Positions 1 through 5,028 of a DNA stretch of 6,303 nt are shown piece after piece (positions within the stretch are counted from its first letter, which is position 1; every line of letters begins with the position of its first letter). A program made the position numbers and the translations under genes. The stretch comes from an uncultured Bacilli bacterium. GTDB lineage: Bacteria > Bacillota_I > Bacilli_A > RF39 > UBA660. Under the pieces are notes generated by a model. The model was not told where the DNA came from. It made no database searches and saw only the letters and a list, made by a program, of their open reading frames with translations. The DNA lies in the NCBI GenBank assembly GCA_947625395.1, contig CANQOD010000072.1, forward strand, positions 1-6,303, given 5' to 3'.

Positions 1-9
1 TTTGTTCAC
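1..9 (-). CDS. 5' end of a second tandem surface-protein gene (partial)
   Basis: Only three codons are visible, GTG AAC AAA (Met-Asn-Lys), read leftward off the window. They sit at the same place relative to the promoter repeat as the first codons of the 88-1998 gene (GTG AAC AAG). A GAGGGTG ribosome binding site lies at 16-22, six bases before the GTG. Conservation of the GTG-AAC-AA(A/G) start behind an otherwise near-identical leader suggests a paralogue of the 636-residue surface protein, transcribed in the same direction and located just downstream of it. The product itself cannot be seen, so paralogy is inferred from the leader and the first three codons only. Confidence 0.6.
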
Positions 10-71
10 TTATGACACCCTCATTCTGATGTCATTATATCTTTAAAACTACCCCCCCCCAGTTTTATTCT
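2..71. repeat. Direct repeat copy A (promoter/leader cassette)
   Basis: About 70 bp that recur at 1991-2059 in the same orientation. Base-by-base comparison gives two substitutions (11 T versus 2000 C; 45 A versus 2034 T) and one indel, a C run of 9 (52-60) against 8 (2041-2048). Weaker identity continues to about position 81 (CGCAT at 77-81 matches 2065-2069 at the same offset). The repeat holds the poly-G tract, -10 box, ribosome binding site and start codon of a minus-strand gene. It defines a cassette period of about 1,988-1,989 bp. Confidence 0.93.
34..60 (-). promoter_or_regulatory. Promoter of the left-edge gene with a 9-G homopolymer
   Basis: On the minus strand a perfect TATAAT lies at 39-34, preceded by 12 bases (51-40) and then nine consecutive G (60-52). 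A normal 17-bp spacer would put the -35 hexamer across the edge of the G tract, and no TTGACA-like hexamer is present. The ribosome binding site GAGGGTG (22-16) and GTG start (9-7) follow at normal distances. The G run lies between the -10 box and any upstream element, so a change in its length would alter promoter geometry. The TATAAT and tract are directly visible; switching is inference. Confidence 0.75.
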
Positions 72-87
72 ATTTACGCATAACATC

Positions 88-1998
88 CTAGGGTGCGAGG
101 ACTTGCCGGAAGGAAAAACGTACACCTGACCTACCTAAATGAACGCCAGATGCAAAAGTTCCAGAAGAAAGTAAGTTATTAGTGATATCTAAATGTTCAC
201 CACTACGAACATACCAAGGATTTATCTCATTTACTGTAGATACATTATCACCATACCAGCCTTGTATTTCATTTAAAGCATAGCCTTTACAGGGTTTACC
301 ATTACATGATGTTTCCACATTATCACTTGTATATACATCATAATATTTTGAATCAGGCCAGTCTCGACCTTCTGATAAATATGAATTATCTCTAAGTAAT
401 CCTTTATATCCTGAATTTTGTTCTTTTGTTTGTCCAGAGCGTTTCTCAAATACGCCCATCGTATATTCCCAAGCGCCACCATTGATATCATATATTCCTG
501 TGATATTGCCTGTTGAACTAGCTCCAGCTCCGGCATATCCTTGTCCATTGCCTTGGTCATTCATTACATCATAGGTATGCACACATATTTCATTTCTAGC
601 AGCTGACGGTGTTCCTGAGGAGCACCCAGTTATATAATCAAAATTATTATTAGTATAAACTTCTTTATTCGCTCCAGTATACAATGGGTTTCCATACTTT
701 CCATATTTGCTTTGGGTAAGATAAACTAGTAACGCCCATTCACTATCCTTTGCTGCATGACTATCATACGTAGCATCAAATCCATAAATATTTCCAGTTT
801 CTATCATTTTTCTGGAAACTAAATCTAACGTTGACGAACGAATCCCTCTCCAACTTGTTAAATTTGGTTTAATAAGTGCTTTATTTGTCATAATATCACA
901 TGCTGAATCAATAGAAATATCAGTTGCGTCGCATGCTTCTTGATGACTCGTTTCAAATTTGCCTACCCAAATCCCTGAAAGTTCCTCTTTTCCAAATGTG
1001 AACCCAGGTGGTGTATACCAATTTTTAGCTTGTGAACCTGTATACTGTGCACTCCCTTTGGTATCTTTGTCTTCTACTCCAATAAATTTGATATCAATCT
1101 CTCCAGGTAATAATTGACTTGGTTCGTCCTTTCTTCCTTCTTCTTTCTTTCCGTAGTAATGTTCTCCATCTTCTGATTTTATCGTATAACTGTATCTTGG
1201 TATCCACACCCACATCTGTAAGATATCTGTCATTTTTACTTCTTCCCCTGGATTCATTCCTTGATAGGTTGCTCTTATTCCTGAAGTGACGGTAACCGCA
1301 TTCGCCCACTCTTGTTTGTCATAGTTGTACCAAGCTTGTTCAGTGTCTGCTTTCTCCCATCGTTTTTCTTCTTCATCATAGACAACAGGTATCATGTTGT
1401 CAGCAAGCACTGGTGGATTGGGATAGTTGAGTTGATTGGCATCAACGGCTACTTTACTTTGATAACTCTTTTCTTGTTCACTGTTAGGTGTATCTTTATC
1501 TAACCAAATTCTCAATTCATATGTGATTGTTTCTCCAATCCCTATCATTTTATTTTGATAAAACTGTTTTAATTCTCCTATTCTTCCCTCTTGTTGACTT
1601 CCATCATCACCTTTGAGTTCATATTTTAAATAATATGTATTTACGAGTTCTTTTTCTCCAATGGGTCCCTCTTCTATTAAATATAACTTATAATAAGCTT
1701 CCATCGTTCCTGTATTCGTAATGGTAAACGTATAGGGTTTTGTATTTTTCCCTTGTTTATCGGTCATCGTACCTCTTGCATCTTCTCGGATATATTCTCC
1801 ATCTTGCAGTTTTACTTCCAAAGTCTTTGTAGTTATCGAAATACTTTGGTTCCCCTCTACTAATACAGAAAACAATGCATAACTTGTACCTAAAAAAAGA
1901 GCGATACCAAAAAGAATCAAAACACTCATGATGATAAGCATTCTCTTGACATGTTTCGTTTCTTCTTTTTGATTCATCGTTCTTTTATACTTGTTCAC
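88..1998 (-). CDS. Membrane-anchored surface protein: camelysin-like N-terminus and FGE/C-type-lectin-like C-terminus
   Basis: 636 residues. Residues 1-18 are basic and polar, followed by a hydrophobic segment (about 19-37) and a GTSYALFS motif at 37-44, like the signal/anchor of camelysin/TasA-type exported proteins. Residues about 45-190 resemble that family's beta domain, including the PYTFTITNTGT stretch (88-98). A linker module follows (about 195-270, with IPVVYDEE and MWVWIPRYSY). The region from about 330 to the end resembles the formylglycine-generating-enzyme/C-type-lectin fold: GIYDINGGAWEY at 501-512 recalls the FGE GLYDMxGNVWEW motif, and the end (GVRFSFRQVLAP) recalls its closing GFR strand. 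Six cysteines fall in three close pairs (356/367, 459/472, 565/570), suggesting disulfides outside the cell. There is no LPXTG motif or lipobox. The GTG start is chosen because GAGGGTG lies six bases upstream and the GTG-AAC-AA codons are conserved in the other cassette; ATG at 1977 lacks a good ribosome binding site. A role in adhesion or ligand binding is inferred; catalysis is not supported. Confidence 0.8.
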   Translation of the reverse strand: MNKYKRTMNQKEETKHVKRMLIIMSVLILFGIALFLGTSYALFSVLVEGNQSISITTKTLEVKLQDGEYIREDARGTMTDKQGKNTKPYTFTITNTGTMEAYYKLYLIEEGPIGEKELVNTYYLKYELKGDDGSQQEGRIGELKQFYQNKMIGIGETITYELRIWLDKDTPNSEQEKSYQSKVAVDANQLNYPNPPVLADNMIPVVYDEEEKRWEKADTEQAWYNYDKQEWANAVTVTSGIRATYQGMNPGEEVKMTDILQMWVWIPRYSYTIKSEDGEHYYGKKEEGRKDEPSQLLPGEIDIKFIGVEDKDTKGSAQYTGSQAKNWYTPPGFTFGKEELSGIWVGKFETSHQEACDATDISIDSACDIMTNKALIKPNLTSWRGIRSSTLDLVSRKMIETGNIYGFDATYDSHAAKDSEWALLVYLTQSKYGKYGNPLYTGANKEVYTNNNFDYITGCSSGTPSAARNEICVHTYDVMNDQGNGQGYAGAGASSTGNITGIYDINGGAWEYTMGVFEKRSGQTKEQNSGYKGLLRDNSYLSEGRDWPDSKYYDVYTSDNVETSCNGKPCKGYALNEIQGWYGDNVSTVNEINPWYVRSGEHLDITNNLLSSGTFASGVHLGRSGVRFSFRQVLAP

Positions 1999-2004
1999 TC
2001 ATGA

Positions 2005-2011
2005 CACCCTC
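2005..2011 (-). promoter_or_regulatory. Ribosome binding site deciding the GTG start at 1998
   Basis: On the minus strand GAGGGTG (2011-2005) is followed by six bases and then GTG at 1998. An overlapping out-of-frame ATG (2002-2000) lies only two bases from this site and opens a five-codon frame. In the other repeat copy that ATG is ATA, so it is not conserved and is unlikely to be the real start. Confidence 0.7.
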
Positions 2012-2022
2012 ATTCTGATGTC

Positions 2023-2048
2023 ATTATATCTTTTAAACTACCCCCCCC
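2023..2048 (-). promoter_or_regulatory. Promoter of the surface-protein gene with an 8-G homopolymer
   Basis: On the minus strand a consensus TATAAT (2028-2023) is preceded by 12 bases and then eight G (2048-2041), with AGAATAAAACT immediately upstream (2059-2049). The predicted start of transcription is near 2016, giving a leader of about 18 bases. No consensus -35 hexamer is present; the G tract occupies the distal part of the normal spacer and its edge. This resembles the homopolymer-in-spacer design of phase-variable promoters such as Neisseria porA (poly-G) and Mycoplasma vlp (poly-A). The resemblance is architectural only. Confidence 0.75.
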
Positions 2049-2096
2049 AGTTTTATTCTGAATCCGCATGTTTTCATCACGGGAAACTAAGAAAAC

Positions 2097-2121
2097 AAAA
2101 AACCAGTGACTTTATCACTGA
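2097..2121 (-). terminator. Rho-independent terminator after the DUF2207 gene
   Basis: On the minus strand a 6-bp stem CAGTGA/TCACTG (2120-2115 with 2109-2104) closes on the loop TAAAG, extended by a T-G wobble pair (2121/2103) and followed by six T (2102-2097). It begins about 28 bases past the DUF2207 stop. It separates that transcript from the downstream surface-protein cassette, which has its own promoter. Confidence 0.8.
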
Positions 2122-2149
2122 TAGTTTGCATATATAGACTTTCTTTTTC

Positions 2150-4033
2150 TTAGAAGCGTCCGCCTCCGCCGCCTCCACCGAAGCTTCCGCCTCCAAATGA
2201 AGCACCTCCTCCAAAGCCACCGGAAGAAGAACTTGAACTACTCGAAATCGAACTTCGACTTGAGGCAACAGCACTATGGACACTTTGTGTCACAGAATGA
2301 CTCACTGAGTGATACAAATACATCCGATTCCAAAAAATCGTATCATAAGTAAATGTTTCATCCATTTGCATTTCATCAATTTTAACTTTCATCTGTTTTT
2401 CCAAAGTTTCCGCACAACCTAAAACTGTGGCATAAACTAAATATTTACTCCATAAAGGGACTTCAGGAAGTTCTTTCTTATCAAATGTTGAAAAATCTTC
2501 CAAGAAATGCTTCAATGCTTTCCACTTTGCTAAATCTTCTCTTCCTTTTTCCGTATAAAACTTGGTTGTAATTGCAATAACAAACGTAAGAATCAAAAGA
2601 ATCATTAAAACGATTCCAATGAGAATAAAATCAAGAGAAAAACTATATAAAACCATATAAATTCCTAAAAGACAAGCTATGATAACTAAAACAAGACTAA
2701 AGGGTGCTGGCTGAAAAAATTCTTCTTTCTTTCCTGCTTTTGTCGAAAGAGAAATAAAATGACGATAAGATTTCATAAAACTATTGGCATGACTATAACT
2801 ATTTCCATATCGTTTAAAAGCAGACAAAGTAACACTTGTTCCATTTCCAACTTCTTGAATCAGTAAATGAATCACTTCTTTTTCCACTTCACTTAAATTG
2901 TCTTCTTGTCCATTCCAGGTGAAAATATAGTCTTTTGTTTTCTTACTTTTATCTTCGCTTACTTCCAAAACTTTCTTTTCGACAAGGGATAAAATACAAG
3001 CAGATAAAGCGTCTTCTCCTACATTCTTTTCCAATAAATACTCTAATACTTCAGGACCATACTCTGCAGGAAACTCTCGGTAGTAATCTTGATTGAAATG
3101 GGCTTTTCGGTTCTTTTTTCGTTCAAAATAGAAATAAACAAGACTTCCAATGAAGAAAATGCCCCAAATGGTAAGCCATCTATAAAATGTTGCATTCTGT
3201 TCTTGCAGACGTTTTCTCTCTGCATTTGCCTGGTCTGCTGCTCGTTTCTCACTCGCTAAAATAAAACTTTTTCCATTCACACGACTATATTTCGTAGCAG
3301 TTGGAACCAAGCTTTTATCAAACATCATTCGAATCGTTACTGGATTATATGCCCCTAAAAAATTATAAGTAGCAACAGCCGTTTTTGAATCACGTCTTTG
3401 TACTTCTCCATTCAGTGGTCCTTTTAACCAAACACGATAATCGCTATCTTCTTCTGGCAAATGAACTCTAACTTCAAAAGAACCAATATTTTCCTGATAA
3501 GAATCACCTAGCAAATTCCAAGCAAGTTCAGCAACATCTTCATGAACAACGACCGCATCAGAAATTGTATATTCAATATAAAAAGCAGTCTTCATTTGAC
3601 TTGGGTTATAAATTTTTAAATCAACCCCATTGATATTGGTATTTTCTTCATAAACTTGATAAGCAACATTGGGACTTCCTGTCACTTTCCGATAAATACG
3701 ATTCAATTGATTCATAGAGTCAAATGAAAAAGAGGAATCTATTTTGACATCAGCGACTTGATCAATCACAATAGCAGTTCCATTATAAATACTGCTTCCA
3801 TCAAAGTCGCTTTCTATTCCCGTAAATTGTTGTGCTCCTAAATTTGCAAACTCAATCGTTCTTTTCCAACCATTATAATTTCCACTTAAGGAGACAAGTT
3901 CTTTTACTTTCAGATCCCCATTTTCTAAAATTGTAATGTCCATATAAAATTTGTCTGTAGGCTCTTTCGCCCATACAAAAACAGGTGATAAAAGTAAGCA
4001 AGTTATCAAAAATAAAAGTATTTTTCTTTTCAT
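2150..4033 (-). CDS. DUF2207 family membrane protein with Ser/Gly-rich tail
   Basis: 627 residues. A signal peptide (about 1-22) leads an extracytoplasmic domain (about 25-245) whose opening, FYMDITILENGDLKVKE, is typical of DUF2207 proteins. A transmembrane helix at about 283-303 is followed by a charged KK/RK stretch and a cytoplasmic region. Two more hydrophobic helices lie at about 444-463 and 466-489. The following segment (about 500-548, with KALKHFLEDF and YLVYATVLGCAE) is also characteristic of the family. The tail is a serine run (about 595-604) and then glycine-rich to the final GRF. Start: ATG at 4033 with GGAGG seven bases upstream (4045-4041). The gene follows lemA after 42 bases; LemA-DUF2207 neighbours are common in bacteria. 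No biochemical function is established for the family, and an envelope role is inferred. A second membrane topology is possible because helix edges were judged by eye. Confidence 0.9.
   Translation of the reverse strand: MKRKILLFLITCLLLSPVFVWAKEPTDKFYMDITILENGDLKVKELVSLSGNYNGWKRTIEFANLGAQQFTGIESDFDGSSIYNGTAIVIDQVADVKIDSSFSFDSMNQLNRIYRKVTGSPNVAYQVYEENTNINGVDLKIYNPSQMKTAFYIEYTISDAVVVHEDVAELAWNLLGDSYQENIGSFEVRVHLPEEDSDYRVWLKGPLNGEVQRRDSKTAVATYNFLGAYNPVTIRMMFDKSLVPTATKYSRVNGKSFILASEKRAADQANAERKRLQEQNATFYRWLTIWGIFFIGSLVYFYFERKKNRKAHFNQDYYREFPAEYGPEVLEYLLEKNVGEDALSACILSLVEKKVLEVSEDKSKKTKDYIFTWNGQEDNLSEVEKEVIHLLIQEVGNGTSVTLSAFKRYGNSYSHANSFMKSYRHFISLSTKAGKKEEFFQPAPFSLVLVIIACLLGIYMVLYSFSLDFILIGIVLMILLILTFVIAITTKFYTEKGREDLAKWKALKHFLEDFSTFDKKELPEVPLWSKYLVYATVLGCAETLEKQMKVKIDEMQMDETFTYDTIFWNRMYLYHSVSHSVTQSVHSAVASSRSSISSSSSSSSGGFGGGASFGGGSFGGGGGGGRF
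2153..2255 (-). repeat. Low-complexity Ser/Gly codon tract at the DUF2207 C-terminus
   Basis: The last 35 or so codons form a run of serine codons and then glycine-rich codons ending GRF. At the DNA level this is a run of CCTCC/CCGCC-type triplets on the plus strand, clearly more GC-rich than its surroundings. Similar glycine-rich tails occur in other DUF2207 proteins, so it is probably real protein rather than an artefact, although such tracts are prone to length change. Confidence 0.75.
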
Positions 4034-4052
4034 GTGAACGCCTCCATTTTCT

Positions 4053-4079
4053 AAAAAAGACTTGTCTTTAACAAGTCTT
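4053..4079 (-). terminator. Intrinsic terminator or attenuator between lemA and the DUF2207 gene
   Basis: On the minus strand a perfect 9-bp stem AAGACTTGT/ACAAGTCTT (4079-4071 with 4065-4057) closes on the loop TAAAG. It overlaps the lemA TAA stop, and an unbroken T run extends to 4053. The next gene's GGAGG is only eight bases further on, and no separate promoter can be fitted between them. It therefore probably acts as a partial terminator that lets some transcription continue, making LemA more abundant than the DUF2207 protein. Confidence 0.8.
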
Positions 4080-4635
4080 ATTCAAATGATACTTTTGGTA
4101 CTTCTTTTTCTTCTTGTGTTGCTTCAAAGAATGTAGATTGTTTAAAGTGACAAATATTGGCTACAATATTAGATGGAATCGTTTCTACTTTATTGTTGTA
4201 TTTCATGACAACATCATTGTAAAACTGTCTCATCAAACTAATTTTATCTTCACAATCTTTTAAATCAGCTTGTAAAGAGATGAAATTTTCATTGGCTTTT
4301 AATTCTGGATAATTTTCTGCCAAAGCAAATAATTTGCTGACAGTCTTCTCAATATCTCCGGCTGCTTTCATTTCCTCTTCTGGTGTTTTCGCAGCAACAA
4401 AGCTATTTCGAGCCTTGACTACATCTTCAAAAGTTCCTTTCTCATGTTTTGCATAACCTTTTACCGTTTCAACAAGATTCGGAATTAAGTCTGCACGTCT
4501 TTTTAATTGTACATCAATTTGTGCCCATTGATCTTTCACTTTGTTTCTTAAACCGATTAAACTATTGTAGGTTCCAACAAACCAAAGTAGAATAAGAACA
4601 ACAATGACAATAATAACAATTAACCAAATTGGCAT
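4078..4635 (-). CDS. lemA: LemA family protein
   Basis: 185 residues, the usual length for LemA. One N-terminal transmembrane helix (about 3-21) has almost no residues before it, placing most of the protein on one side of the membrane as an alpha-helical domain. Family signatures are YNSLIGLRNKVKDQWAQIDVQLKRRADLIPNLVETVKGY (from 23, cut here by position: YNSL at 23, QIDVQLKRR at 39-47, DLIPNLVETVKGY at 49-61), AENYPELKAN (106-115) and the end (IPSNIVA at 153-159, FFEATQEEKEVPKVSF at 169-184). Start: ATG at 4635 behind AGGAGGAGA (4649-4641). It is the first gene of a two-gene unit with the DUF2207 protein. The molecular function of bacterial LemA is not settled; an envelope or sensing role is inferred from family context. 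Family assignment is secure. Confidence 0.95.
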   Translation of the reverse strand: MPIWLIVIIVIVVLILLWFVGTYNSLIGLRNKVKDQWAQIDVQLKRRADLIPNLVETVKGYAKHEKGTFEDVVKARNSFVAAKTPEEEMKAAGDIEKTVSKLFALAENYPELKANENFISLQADLKDCEDKISLMRQFYNDVVMKYNNKVETIPSNIVANICHFKQSTFFEATQEEKEVPKVSFE

Positions 4636-4655
4636 ATCTATCTCCTCCTATTTCA

Positions 4656-4683
4656 AGAATAGCACATTTTCATTATTTGTAAA
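4656..4683 (-). promoter_or_regulatory. lemA: Predicted housekeeping promoter of lemA-DUF2207
   Basis: On the minus strand TTTACA (4683-4678) is separated by 16 bases from TATTCT (4661-4656), which is preceded by TG one base upstream (extended -10). The predicted transcription start, near 4649, falls at the first base of the AGGAGGAGA ribosome binding site, leaving an unusually short leader of about 14 bases. The boxes are good, but the tight fit lowers confidence. Confidence 0.45.
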
Positions 4684-4701
4684 ACAAAAAAATGATTGAA
4701 A

Positions 4702-4728
4702 TTGACATTCCTTTGTATATTTTATAAG
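4702..4728 (+). promoter_or_regulatory. sspI: Candidate sigma-A-like promoter of sspI
   Basis: A perfect TTGACA (4702-4707) is followed after 15 bases by TATAAG (4723-4728). The spacer is two bases shorter than ideal. A start near 4735 would give a comfortable leader before AGGAG (4751-4755) and the ATG at 4764. Spore-protein genes are normally read by the forespore sigma-G, so this vegetative-type signal competes with the sigma-G-like site that overlaps it. Confidence 0.35.
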
Positions 4729-4744
4729 AGAACAAGCCACTTTA
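4714..4744 (+). promoter_or_regulatory. sspI: Candidate sigma-G-like (forespore) promoter of sspI
   Basis: TGTATA (4714-4719) and CACTTTA (4738-4744) are separated by 18 bases. Each is one base off the Bacillus sigma-G pattern as recalled (TGMATA, 17-18 bases, CATNNTA). The location and expected biology fit an ssp gene. Against it, the start of transcription would fall at the AGGAG site, leaving almost no leader. Confidence 0.35.
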
Positions 4745-4763
4745 TGAATAAGGAGATGAAAAA

Positions 4764-5003
4764 ATGGATATAAAAATTCGTGATCATATTATTCATAACT
4801 TTAAAGGAGATGATTATGAAGCATTAAAAAGAGCGATTGATGAATCGGTCAAAGAACAAGATGAAGTAACACTGCCAGGACTTGGTGTCTTTTTTGAACT
4901 TGTTTGGGAAAATGCCACTAACGTCATGAAAGATGATATCATTAAGCTCATTGAAAAGCGGGTCAATGAAGGAAAAGAAATAGAAAACGAAAAAAACACT
5001 TAA
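4764..5003 (+). CDS. sspI: Small acid-soluble spore protein, SspI family
   Basis: 79 residues. The core LPGLGVFFELVWENA (37-51), followed by a KDDIIKLIE helix (56-64), matches the SspI signature (LPGLGVLFE.IW..A). The N-terminal MDIKIRDHIIHN also aligns with the family opening. B. subtilis SspI is slightly shorter; this protein has an extra charged tail (about 68-79, KEIENEKNT). SspI is a minor SASP of the spore core, made in the forespore and distinct from the DNA-coating alpha/beta type. Start: ATG with AGGAG eight bases upstream. It is divergent from lemA and convergent with the aspartyl-tRNA synthetase gene, so it is a single-gene unit. Its presence implies an endospore-forming host or a recent descendant of one. 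Confidence 0.9.
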   Translation: MDIKIRDHIIHNFKGDDYEALKRAIDESVKEQDEVTLPGLGVFFELVWENATNVMKDDIIKLIEKRVNEGKEIENEKNT

Positions 5004-5026
5004 AACGGGTTAAGTGTTCTTTTTTC
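4995..5026. terminator. Bidirectional terminator between sspI and the aspartyl-tRNA synthetase gene
   Basis: A 9-bp stem AACACTTAA/TTAAGTGTT (4995-5003 with 5010-5018) closes on a 6-base loop and includes the sspI TAA stop. Plus-strand readers meet a T-rich stretch at 5017-5030 (one C interrupting six T, then CTTTT). Minus-strand readers meet a T run complementary to the A run at 4991-4996. It therefore serves both convergent genes, whose coding ends are only 25 bases apart. Confidence 0.85.
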
Positions 5027-5028
5027 TT

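Larger units (their letters stand above)
1991..2059. repeat. Direct repeat copy B (promoter/leader cassette)
   Basis: Second copy of the repeat at 2-71, in the same orientation, spanning the first codons, ribosome binding site, -10 box and poly-G tract of the 88-1998 gene. Together the copies flank one complete gene. Homologous recombination between them could delete or amplify the cassette, and unequal exchange could move different coding regions behind one promoter. The repeat ends abruptly at 2059, with only scattered matches beyond. Confidence 0.93.

Noticed and set aside
1312..1503. Plus-strand hydrophobic open frame antisense to the surface-protein gene
   Set aside because: Its hydrophobic, Phe/Val-rich composition is typical of reading the complement of a hydrophilic, Glu/Lys/Asn-rich gene; no start signal supports it.
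1975..1977. ATG as the start of the surface-protein gene
   Set aside because: It lacks a ribosome binding site at a normal distance. The GTG at 1998 has one, and its codons are conserved behind the second repeat copy.
88..1998. Functional formylglycine-generating enzyme or sortase-anchored protein
   Set aside because: Only fold-level motifs are seen, with no confident catalytic cysteine arrangement, and the C-terminus ends in RQVLAP without an LPXTG motif, hydrophobic segment or charged tail.
2..2059. Invertible promoter or insertion-sequence ends
   Set aside because: The two repeats are direct rather than inverted, hold a promoter and start codon, and no transposase or recombinase lies between them.
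2077..2283. Minus-strand open frame overlapping the DUF2207 3' end
   Set aside because: It is a frame shadow created by the low-complexity Ser/Gly codon tract, with no start signal of its own.
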